Under the pieces are notes generated by a model. It was not told the DNA's origin. It searched no databases and saw only the letters and a program-made list of their open reading frames with translations. The position numbers and the translations under genes are program-made. This document shows positions 24,607-35,600 of a stretch of 64,000 nucleotides of DNA, piece by piece. The stretch's first letter is position 1, and the number at the start of each line of letters is the position of its first letter. Source of the stretch: Strigamia acuminata (lineage: Eukaryota > Arthropoda > Chilopoda > Geophilomorpha > Linotaeniidae); contig OX442315.1 of the NCBI GenBank assembly GCA_949358305.1, positions 16,394,427 to 16,458,426 of the forward strand. Reading direction: 5' to 3'.

Positions 24607-27600
24607 ATGGCTTCAACTTCAGAGCCCAAGTTACATAAAACTGTTGCGGAAATTGCAGGTAATTAACAAATTAAATGTCAAGTTATACAATATAATTTTT
24701 TTTTGTTATATTTTATTATTGTTTTTAGAAACTATACACGAACTGAAAAACAATTTTGAAGAAGCACAAGCACCGATAACTGACGATAATATATTTTTAT
24801 CACGTTTATTAATCAAAATCGAGTATTTATTCCAACTAGACCTGCAAGGTATTTCGATCTAATCAGATACAAATGTGATTTACTGATTTACAAACAAAAT
24901 ATAACATTTTTTTTTTAGCAAAACACAGTATATTAGGAACGAAAAAGGGTTATTGGGATTATTTTTACAAATGTTTAGCCGGTAAAAGGAACTTAAACGA
25001 TGGAATTCGATTCGTTAAAGCGATTTCTGAGGTAATTAATATCGAAATTTTTTTTTAATTTTTTTAAAATTTTTTTAAATTTAATTCTTTGAAATTTATT
25101 TATTTATAGATTCAGACATCGGAAGGAAGAGGGCGTGCTTTTATTAGATTTTGTTTAATGCATCATTGTCTAGCTGACAGTTTTCAACAGTGTTTTTTAA
25201 ACGAGAAAACTACCAGGCAATTACACCCCTATTAATAATTATTTATTTATATATCGAGTTATATGTTTATTTATAGAGTTTGGTTCGGTGAAAGTTCCCC
25301 TTTGAGGAATGAATCTCAATATTCGCAATTAATTACGTCCTTGTACGAACTTAATGAAATTGATTTCGAGTTAAATCCACTCGGATGCGAACTAGATGTC
25401 GGTTGGCCCGCTTACGCTCGGTACAGGATTATTTTACCGTTTTTATTTCATTAAAATGTAATAAAACGGCTTTTTTGTTATTAGAAAATCGTACGATCCG
25501 TTTTCTTGGAGAGTTCCCAGTCGAGCAATGAGCGTTTCCAGTTTCTGCAGCGCTGTGTCCACTGTGAGTTTGTTCTCATCGAGTTTACATATCAATGAAT
25601 TCTCACTTTTTTTTGGCGTTTTAGTCAGTCGAAAGGGATAGTTTTTGTAAGGATCACTTTAAAATCAACTGCGACGACAGCATCGACGTAAATATCCATT
25701 TAAAAATTTGAATTTATAGTAAATAATTGATTTTTGGAAAAATTAAATTAGGTCGAAGAGGATGAGCAATCGGTCGTACAAACACTAACCGATCAAAACG
25801 CAGCTTTGAATGAAAAATTGACAGAAAAGGAAAGCGAATGGTCGAAGGAAAAGACGAAACTCGAAGAGGAATTGACGGAAACACGCAAAATGGTGGAAAG
25901 CATGAAAGCGGCCGACAAGAAACCGACGGAAGCGGATAAATTAAATCAGCTACAGACGGAAAAACAGATCAAGTTGATGGAAAAAGGCTTAACCGATTCG
26001 TACAAAAATGCGCAAGCTTTGCTGAATTCATTCCAGACTAAAGTGACTACAGTCGAAGGCAAAATCCAAGAATTCGACAAAACCAACCCCGTTCTGTCGG
26101 ACCCCAAAGTGAGCAGCGAACAACTGGTGCCGATCCCCGCGCCGGCCGTCAAGGAATTTCTCGAAGATGTTTCTTCCATACATTTTTCGGCGCAGGATTT
26201 GATTTTAACGCAGAAAGGATTCTTGGAAAAGATGTCGAATTTGATCAAAGCGACGAGCGAATTGCAGCATTTGCACGGAGTGGGCGACGACAACGAGCCG
26301 GTCAAAGCGAGCAACGTCGCGCGCATGGAAGAACAAATTAGCGCCTTGAAGGATGCATTGAGGGCGTCGAAGGAAATCACCGAAATCAAAGACCTGGAGA
26401 TAACCAAGCTGAGAGCCGAAGTGCAGGAGACGAAACTGAGAGGCGAGATGACGGAAGGCGGCGCGCGGGGGCCGGATGACGACGGAAAACTGCGCAAACA
26501 GCTGGTCGAGTTGCTGGCCAAAGTGAAGCATCTGCAGGAAGAGAAATTGGTGATCGGGAAGAAAGTGTCGAATATCGAAAGCGGGAAGGACGAGTTGGAG
26601 CGAAGAGCTTTCGAGATGGTGAAAAAACTGAAGGAGAGCGAAGGTCAAGTGAAACAAATGAACGATAAGTTGAGGAATGTTTTGCACTTGGTGGACGTGC
26701 AGGGCGACCAGAATTCGAGGCTCCAGGAGCAGTTGGTTTCGACTAAGAAAGAGAATTGCTTGTTGGTCAGTCAGATGAAGACCCTCAACGAGCTTCTGCA
26801 GGAGATCGAGAAGAAGGAATTGGAGATCGAGGTTGAGCCCAAACAAGAGAAAGCGGCGGATAAGAGCGAGGTAAAGTGCGCGGAAGCTGCGTCCGTCGAT
26901 TCGAGCAAGCCGGACGAGGTGCATCAACCGATCGTTAAGAAAGTGGCCCGGACTTTGTCGCGGTTGCATAGTTTACTTGACGAAAGAGACGAGTTGCAGC
27001 GCCAGTTGAAGATAACCAGAGAAATGACGGCCGAATTGACGAGTAAAGTGACGGAACAAGAACAGCAACTCGCCAACGTGACGTGCGAATTGACAGAAAC
27101 GCAGGAGTTTATCGACAAACTGCGCAGCGCTTGCTCCAAGCTGCAAACAAGTGATGCAATCTTGAGACACGAGTTGCGGGAGAAACGCCATTTGTTAAAC
27201 AAACTGAAGGGGCAGCTCGAATCGTCGAGAAATCAATGGAAACAAGTGCAGCAGAAGAACTCGGAGACGGAAACTCAATGGCAGAGTCTGCGCGACGAAT
27301 TTGCCGAGCGGAAATTGAAAAGCGCCGAAGAGGCGGCGGCGGCGAGCGGGAAAACGGATCCGTCCAGTCCGAAGGAACTAGAAGGGGCAGATGGCGGATT
27401 ATCTTTATCTAACCCCGATTTATTGGCCGGCATCAACATGTCGCCGGAGGAATCGAATCCGTTGTCCGAGGAAGAAGATGCGCGCGATCGGAGGCTGAAA
27501 TTTCTCGAAGATCAATGTCGAATGTTGTACGAAAAACTGTTGAAAAGTGCGAAATATGGCGCCGCGTTAGACATGCGATTGGCCTCGCTTCATGAGCATT

Positions 27601-30600
27601 TCGGGAGCGGGGACACGGAGAATAGCGCGACGTCGACGCCAGACGAGCAGGAGAATATGGAGGAAGCGAGTGAGGCGAGCGGGGTGACGGAAATGGCGGA
27701 TGAATTGGTTCGGGAGACGGAACAACCGGTTGGTTTGACGGTTGGGCGTGTTGTGGTTAATCAAGTGATCGACGATGTGTTGGAACAGGTCGTGAGCGAG
27801 GCCCAAGTTGATGGGGAAGTGGAGTTCGAGGAGTGTTCGGAGAAGGCGAAAAGCGTAACTTTTGAGGTTGAAACACCGGCGAATAGTTCGCCGGAGAAAC
27901 CGTCGCCTTTTGATATGGTGCACGCGTTGCCTAAAAGGATCGAGAAGTTGAGGAAAGAGAAAGAGGATTTGCAGAGAAAGTTTAACAAGTTTCGGGGTGA
28001 GAAGATCACGTGGGAGGCGAAAGAAACGAATTATAAGGCGCAGGTAAATGGTTTTGTGTTTGTTTTGTGGATTTTTGCGGGGTTTTGTGATCGGAATTTG
28101 TTTTTAGATCGAGTTGCTGAGTTTGGAACGGGATGATTTAGTTAAAAAGATGGCGGTCGAAAAGGAAAATGGCGGTGATTTGAAATCCGTAGATGAAAAG
28201 TATACGTATTTTTTGTTTTTGTTTTTATATTTTTATAATTTTTATTGTTAATTGGTAGGTTTTTGAAAGCGAAAGAAGGATTGAAGCGTAAATTAATGGA
28301 ACTAGAAAAGCAATTGGATGAAAGGACCGGAAAAATGGCGCAATTGAAGGAAGAAATGGATTTAACGAGGAAATCTTGCGAACAGGAGATGTCTGCATTG
28401 CAATTTCAGTTGAATACCGAAACACTGAAACACCAACAAGCATTGAAAGTAAATATTTGAATTAAAATTATATTTTAGCTGAATAATTTATTTTGGTTTT
28501 GGTTTTAGGAATGTAATGATCAAGAGGAACGGATTAAAGAATTACAGGAATGTATCAAGAAGCAAGACGTTACGATAAGTCATACGGCTGAGAAGTTAAA
28601 AATGATTCAAGACGAAAGGGAAACGGAACAGGCCGAACAGTGGCGACAGGTATTTTTATTAAACGTATATTTACGATATTTTGTGGATTAAAATGCGATT
28701 TTTTTTGGTTTGCTTTTACAGTTATCTGAACTCAAACAGGCTTTATTGAGTAAAGATGAAGATAGTGCCAAAACGGTATTATCCGTAGGTGTTAGTTTGA
28801 GTTTATTCTTCGTTTCTGACCAGAAAATGTTAATTTATGTTTTGTTAGTCTATTGTGCTTCTCGAAGAGGAACATGCTCGTAGTGAAAAGTTTCGAGCCG
28901 AAGTTGAGGATCTCAATTCTACCGTGTCTCAGTTGGAATTGCACGTTTCTCAACTTGAGGCTGACAACGAACAAATGAAACAAATCATAGTCAAACTGAC
29001 CAAGTGAGTTATGATTATTTTTTTATTATTATTATTATAAAGAAATGTACTTAGTATAATGACTTTTATTCTATATATATATATATTTTAATGTAGAAAA
29101 ATAAAATGTTTTTTCTTTCCTTTTTCTCTCTCTCTCTCTCTCTTTTGTTTCTTTCTTTTTAAAAATGTAGATTTTTCTATGTAGATAAACACAGAAACGT
29201 TTAACCATTACCTACATTATTGCTTTTCACTTATTTATAGAGAAAAGGACGAGTTATGGAAAGAAAATTTTGAAAATAAAGCGCATATTACAATTCAGAT
29301 GGTGAATTCGGCTGATATTACTCAGTGCACACAGTGCAAAGTTGACTTTGGTTATGGAGTTCTCCTCAGGAAGGTAAAAAATAAATAAATAAATGTACAT
29401 AAATTTAAATTTTGGTTTTATTGTGTTATTAATTGTCTCTACAGCACCACTGTCGCCTGTGCGGTCAAATATTTTGCTACCAATGTGCGAATCATTGGGT
29501 TTTAACGGCAAACAGCAAAGAAAGTGTTCGAGCTTGTAACGAATGCTTCGCTAAGAATAATGCTCTGAACGAAGTTAAGCCGAGCGTATTAAGTGATGAC
29601 GTTCAAGACCGCAGTACAGGTATAATTACACGACTTATTGACTTTAGATTTGTAATCTAATGTTTGTTTTTTGTTTAGATGAAGCTAGTGGCAGCGTATC
29701 ATCTTCAGTTACTGATTTACCTACTGCTAGTAACGAACTGGCTCAAAAGCAAGTTTTAATCGAATATTTACGTAAGAATTATAAGAATAATTCCTTTTTT
29801 TTATCTTTGGAAATAGATCCGATGATTTTCACGTAATTACGGACCAAGAATTGACAGAATCGATGAAATCGATGAAATCTTCGAGCAGTTCACTTTCTTT
29901 AAGTGACAACCAAGATAAGTAAGTGCAGTTTGTCCGAGATTTAGTTGCGAAATGATTTCTAGCATGCGGACTAATGCAATTTTATGCACGAAAATTCATT
30001 TTGGCGCCTTAAAATGACAAATCAAAAAAAATTTCCGACTATTTATCGTAACACTTGGGTCTACAAAAGAATTTAATGACACGTATTTTATCACCAGTTT
30101 GATCCTAAACGAAGTGTGGACCGAAGATGACATCAGAAATTCATCCGCTCCGACGAAGACATTACGAATCGGGCCGAGGAAGAAACTCGCTATTCCCGTG
30201 TACATTGAAAAAGTAGGAGAGGGAATTTTAAAGTGGAGTTTCACCTCGAAACCGCATGTAAATGAGATATTATATTATACACGAGATATAGGTTGAGCCG
30301 TATAGTCACCTTCGTTTATTTGCTAGGATATTGGTTTTTCTGTGATGTTTCATTCCTCCATGGAAGATATTTTTTCATCAACTGCATCCGAAGTTCTGTT
30401 AAGTGAAACACGCGTTAATTCGCACAAACACGAAGTGGCGGGTCAATTAGTTCCGCGACGGACCGGATGCTATACTCTCGTTTTCGACAATACTTTTTCC
30501 AAGTAAGAAAAGCGTTCGTTTAGCGAGTGGAATTGATTTAATTCAATTTAATTTAATTTGTAGGTTTTATCCGAAACAAGTTACACTTTTTGTAGCTTAT

Positions 30601-30618
30601 GATACAGTCTCTACCTAA
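24607..30618 (+). CDS. FYCO1: FYCO1-type autophagy and transport adaptor (RUN, coiled coil, FYVE, GOLD)
   Basis: FYCO1 links autophagosomes and late endosomes (PI3P, LC3, Rab7) to kinesin for plus-end transport. The first exons (24607-24658, 24729-24848, 24919-25031, 25110-25216, 25277-25420, 25485-25563, 25625-25687) encode a RUN domain ([32 protein letters not shown]...WPAYAR). One 2.3-kb exon (25752-28043) carries most of a long coiled coil, continued to about 29.0 kb. A FYVE finger follows (CTQCKVDFG...[14 protein letters not shown]...RACNEC); the usual W of the WxxD motif is absent. Next comes a Ser-rich linker and a C-terminal GOLD-like domain ([21 protein letters not shown] ... [11 protein letters not shown]) ending at 30618. 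The GOLD domain separates FYCO1 from RUFY proteins. One RUN intron is GC-AG. The LIR-like region at about 29,815 has a frame problem (see findings). Confidence 0.9.
29124..29146 (+). repeat. (CT)n microsatellite in a FYCO1 intron
   Basis: A run of about ten CT dinucleotides within a pyrimidine-rich stretch, inside the FYCO1 intron that precedes the exon starting near 29,241. It could vary in length between individuals. No function is implied. Confidence 0.8.
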
Positions 30619-30885
30619 AATCAAGACGCTTGTTTTTTAATTTATTTTTTTTATTGTTATTATAGACTACTATCGGTAGATATTTATTTGAATTTTAAAA
30701 CTTGAAAATGTATTCAACAGTTGTTGCAATTTTTGGATTTTTTTTATAATATTATTTTTAATTTTCTAAAATCTTTAGTCGATGTTGGAATGGTCTAAGT
30801 TTGTCTCATAACTGCAAAGAGAGAAATGTTAATTAAAAAGAAAAATGTGCTTTGCATTAAAATCTATTTCATTCATTTATTTCAG

Positions 30886-31276
30886 GGGTGGCCAGGGGGA
30901 AAGATTGTTTTTAAGACCAGAAATTCATTTTTTCGATCCAAAAGTTCATTTTTTTGATCCGAAAGTTCAATTTTTGAACAAAAAACAATTTTTATACTAA
31001 ACATCAAATTTTAGACCAAAATCATCCAATTTTAGAATAAAACATCCAATTTTAGACCAAAATCATCTAATTTTAGACAAAAATCATCTAATTTTAGACT
31101 AAAATCATCTAATTTTAAACCAAAATCATCTAATTTTAGACCAAAATCATCTAATTTTAGAATAAAACATCCAATTTTATACACAAAACATCCAATTTTA
31201 GACCCAAAACATCCAATTTTAGACCAAAATCATTCAATTTTTATGTGAAAAAGTTGAACCAAAATGGCCACCCCCC
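30886..31276. repeat. 21-bp tandem array flanked by inverted GGGGTGGCCA-type ends
   Basis: Between about 30,990 and 31,245 there are roughly a dozen copies of a 21-bp unit (catctaattttagaccaaaat). The block is bounded by ggggtggcca at 30,886-30,895 and tggccacccccc at 31,265-31,276, which are inverted copies of each other. The left end reads CAGGGGTGGCCA, a sequence seen at the termini of hAT-type elements. I see no convincing 8-bp target duplication, so this may be a degraded non-autonomous element with satellite-like filler. It lies between the convergent 3' ends of FYCO1 and LZTFL1. Confidence 0.65.
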
Positions 31277-31314
31277 TTTGTAAGTTTTCTGGATCCGTCG
31301 CAAATTTATTTCAC

Positions 31315-32536
31315 TTACTTCTTTAATAACTTGCGGTAGTTTTTGATTTGATCGTTTTTCTTTAATAAGATTTTCTTCATGTTGTTGTACGCAGTCGTTT
31401 GGTTGAAATTCAGTTCCAATTCCTAAATATAAAAAAAAAAAACACAATTAATTCTTTCTTTTAAAATAATTGACCTCAAATTGTTTCTAACCAGCTGTGC
31501 CGATTCCAACTGCATTTTTACTTTCAATAACTCGTGTTTACTCGCAGCAAGCTCGGTTTTCAGTTCTGTTTCCTTCGAATCGGTCTCCATGTTGGAAATT
31601 CGCAATTTCAATTGTTGCAACTGTTTCTGCATTTCGTCCACTTCGGTATTATTCACACCCGTTTGCTCTTTCTGGGAACGCATTAGTTGCAATTCCGCTT
31701 CCATCACCAGCATTTGCTCGTTTAAAATGCTCTTCTCCTTAATAGCTTCTATTGCCTAAACATTCAAAAATCCAATTTCATCAATAATTCCATTTTGTAA
31801 AACGAATTTTCCGGATTTATACCTTCGACTCGGCCGTTTGGCGTTTCACCTCCGACACATTATTCTCCGCAATCAATTCCTCAATTTTCTTCTGCAGAAG
31901 TTTCGTCCCGGCCGACTCGTTCATCGGCACCAATTTGGTTCGTGCTGGAGATGCTGCGCTCTTTTCACTCTTCGCGCCCGACAATTCCTCATCTTCGAAT
32001 GTTTTTATTCGCTTTAAAAGCTCACTTTAACCAAAAATAATTACTTTTTTCAATTGTTTTCAATTTTAAGTCACAATTTCATCTCTTTAAACCTATTTTC
32101 CAATTGTGCCGTGTCAGCTATTAGCTTTAAATGCCATTGTTCCGCTTGCTGGAACAATTGACGAAGTAGAATCGCATTCGTGTGCGAAGAATTAATCAAT
32201 TCCGACTCGACTTCGCCACGCACGGTGCGTTGCACGTCTCTTAAAATCTCCTCCACTTCTTCTTTAGTGTATGTCTCGTCTATGAGTCTTGGAGGAAACA
32301 ATTTTTATCAAACAATTTGTTTATTTCGTACGTTTAAATGCTTAAAATTAAACCTTGCGTTCATTATGTCTCTGAAAAGAGCAGAAATGGTTCGAATGCA
32401 TTGAATTCTTTGGAATCTCGCAAAACGAATATAGCCCACGATACACTGATGGTGATGTTCATTCAATCCCAAATCCGCCTGTAAGGAACGAAAAAATGAG
32501 AAAAATTGATTTTTGTATAGTTTTTTCGCTCACCAT
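31315..32536 (-). CDS. LZTFL1: Leucine zipper transcription factor-like 1 (LZTFL1/BBS17)
   Basis: LZTFL1 binds the BBSome and controls ciliary trafficking of membrane cargo such as Smoothened. The start codon is the last three bases of exon 1 (32536-32534); after the intron the protein continues ADLGLNEHHHQ, matching the vertebrate start MAELGLNEHH. Exon 2 spans 32478-32354. The conserved core follows (DETYTKEEVEEIL, GEVESELINSSHTNAILL, RQLFQQAEQWHLKL). Later exons encode the coiled-coil or leucine-zipper part (LLQKKIEELIAENN; MEAELQLMRSQKEQ; KHELLKVKMQLESA) and the conserved end AYNNMKKILLKKNDQIKNYR, with the stop at 31317-31315. The gene is head-to-head with eIF4B and tail-to-tail with FYCO1. 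Confident by co-linearity over the whole protein. Confidence 0.94.
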
Positions 32537-32697
32537 TTGCGTTATCCCACCTCGCTTCAATGTTTGTTGTTATTTTGTAACCATGCCAACGAGTGCACCA
32601 TTTTCTCGCCAGGCGTAGCGAGAAGGGCGCGCGGATTCCCAGCAGGTTTGGATAAAGGAAAAATTTCCTGCCGGCAGATCACCTTCATTCCGCCAAA
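32537..32697. promoter_or_regulatory. Compact bidirectional promoter, LZTFL1 (-) / eIF4B (+)
   Basis: Only 161 bases separate the two start codons. The stretch is markedly richer in G and C than its surroundings (gaagggcgcgcggattccc, cctgccggcagatcacc) and ends in caaaATGGCG over the eIF4B start codon. Shared core promoter use is inferred from this spacing. Confidence 0.6.
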
Positions 32698-35600
32698 ATG
32701 GCGTCGTCGGGTAAGTGGAATCTTTGCTATTGCGAAAACTTTATTCGCCCTGATATCAATATTTAAACGCCGGATTGCGAATCTGTAATCGATTTTAACA
32801 ATGTACACTCGCGAAATTTAATTTGAAACGGTGTCGCGCAATTTAAAGTCACTTTTTTCAGTACAAATCAAACTTTGCCGTTGAGTGCAAATAGCGTAGC
32901 AGTGGCGGCCTGATGCCTCGTGGGGCCTCTACCCTTCACCAACGTGATACGCGGATGTAGGCCTAAAAATGAAACTCATGATTTTCACCGAAAACCGATT
33001 TAAGCTTTAACCAATGCCGATTAAACGGTTTGAATATTTATTAAATACAAACATATGTCGAGAAAAAATATGTCCGCGTATCACTTCACCTTGGGAAAGC
33101 GAAAATGATAATTATCTTTACAAAATATGTACTTTGCATTTAATTAAATGCTGTGCACGTTTAAATATCAATTTCAAGCGAAACAAAAAGAAATTTTGTT
33201 TAAAAATAATAAAAAAAATTATTAAAAAAAAATTATTTTTTTTAATTTTTTTTAATTTTTTCTAGGTAAAAAAGGACGAAAAGTCAAAGGAAAAACCATT
33301 GATTTGCATACTTTTTTGGCAAATGAATCTGATAAACCTCAAGCTGGATATGCGGTGGCTAAATCAACAAAAAATTGGGCGGATGAGATGGAAAACGAGC
33401 AGTTGGATGGTAATAAAATCGAATTTATACGCGATTATCGAGCGAAATGACTAAAATGGTTTTGGTTTTGTAGCTGCTTCTCAAGATAAATATCCGGGGA
33501 GCGATGGTGCCTTCGCATCGGACAAATATGTCCTGCCCACAATGCCTCGGTCGTCGAGAGATCCGTGCAACGACTTGAGTTTGATTCCGAACAAACCACC
33601 ATACACAGCTTTTGTGGCGAATTTGTCGTACGAAATCGATCAGGAAGATATCGCTTCATTTTTCAAGCACTTAAGGGTGAAGTCAATTCGTTTGCCTCGC
33701 GAGGGGCCGGATTCATCGCGACATAAAGGGTTTGGTTACGCTGATTTCGAAGATAGGGAGTCTTTGATAGAAGGGTTAAAAATGAACGACGAGGTAAATG
33801 GTAGAGCGAGTTGCGTTGAAGCGTTTACTTGAATTGTCTTTTATATTTATTCAGCCACTTAGAGGCAGAAAAGTTAGGATTCACGTAGCTGAAAGTCAAG
33901 GTAAAAAATGCGAAATTTTGTCTATTCAATATTTTTATTTAATTTTATTTTATTGCAGATAATGATCGGGATAGAGACAGGAGAGATGATAAGAGTGATC
34001 GTACAGTAGGGGATTGGAGGGCTAGAGACGATTTACCGCCAAAAGACGATAGATACAGTAGAAATGGTAAGGGGTTTAGATTTTAGGAGTTTTTTTGAGG
34101 CATTTTAGTCATTTTAGATCAATATAATGTGGGAAATTTGATGTTTTTTTAATTATTTTTAGTTTAAATTAAATTTTTTTGTTTATTTTAATTTATTTTG
34201 ATTTTTTTTTAAGGACCGGAACGTTTTTCTGATCGATCGGACCGAGATTGGCATTCGGGGGACCGAGGAGGTGATAGAGGTGGCGAAAGAGGCTCTTTTA
34301 CAAGTCGCAATTATGAACGAAATCGAGATGACAGAGGCCTTAGTACTGAGCGCCCATATTCCAGTGCTGGAGAGCGAGATCGCGGTTACGATCGCGGCGG
34401 GTACAGAGAGCGAGATCGCGGTGGTTTTGATCGCGACCGAGACCGAGACCGCGATGGGGGGTTCGACCGTGGTAATAAATTATTTATGTTAATAGTTAAT
34501 TATTACGAATTATATTAATCGTTTTTTGATTTTCAGGTTATCAGAGGGGATCGGCACGACGTGACTATCGTGATGATAATCGTCGCGACGACAATCGACG
34601 CGACGATCAACCATGGGGTCATAACGAAAGGCGGGATGATTTCCGACGCAGAGATAACAATGATGGAGGAAGGAATTACGAGAGGGAGCCTGAGAAAGGA
34701 GGTGCGGTCGTTGAATGTCATTAAAATTGAATTTTGTTTGAATTTTTTGTTTTTTTGAAGGATCTGAGACGCAGCGCGAGAGGCCCAAGCTTATCATAAA
34801 GCCGAGATCGGTGCCGGTAGACGCACCGAAGGAGGCACCTCAATCGAATTCGTCGATATTCGGTGGGGCACGGCCAGTGGACACTGCAGCGCGTGAAAGG
34901 GAAATTGAAGCGAGATTGCAGCAAGAAAGGGAAAGTAAATTTTCGTCGGCACGCGAGCGGGAACCCGAAACTGAGCGTAGAAGTTTCGAAGTTGATAAGT
35001 GGGACAGGTGAAATGACGTGGAAGGTTTTTAATTGTTTTATTTAATTTATTTATGGTTTTTGTTTTTGATTATGTAGGAAAGATGATAGGTCGGAAGATT
35101 CTTACGAATCGGAAAGTCACAGGCGCGAAGACTTTGAAGAAAGTCCATCGGAACGAGTAGTTATCAAGAAATCGAACAGCGTGGGCGGAACTTTCGTTCG
35201 AAGTAGTCCGCGATCATCCACTTCAAGCCACAATATGGGTAATTTATTTTTCGATTTTTTTTAAAAAAAAAATTTTTTTTTTAATTTTTTTTTTAATTTT
35301 TAAAATCTTTTCGATATTTTCAAATTTTTTAATTTTTTTTTCGATATGTGAACACTAGAACGGCGGGAATTTTTCCCTACCTAGAACGGCCAAAACCGGT
35401 CATAATGACCCATTGAGGAAATAATATTTTAATAATTTTTAATGGCTAAATAATAAATTAATGTGCAATAATGTAAAATTTATATATGTATATATATATA
35501 AGAATGATTAGATATAGTTTAATCATCTATGCGTAACCAGATCTATCCAAAATTGCACGTGTCTGAAATCAAAATTTCCTTTTTAATTGTATCAGGTTTT

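Noticed and set aside
26205-26969. 254-codon minus-strand frame
   Set aside because: Antisense of the FYCO1 coiled-coil exon. Its His/Leu/Phe pattern is the mirror of Lys/Glu/Gln codons.
33014-33265. 83-codon plus-strand frame ahead of eIF4B exon 2
   Set aside because: It is intron 1 of eIF4B, Lys/Ile/Phe-rich, and ends in the acceptor tract.
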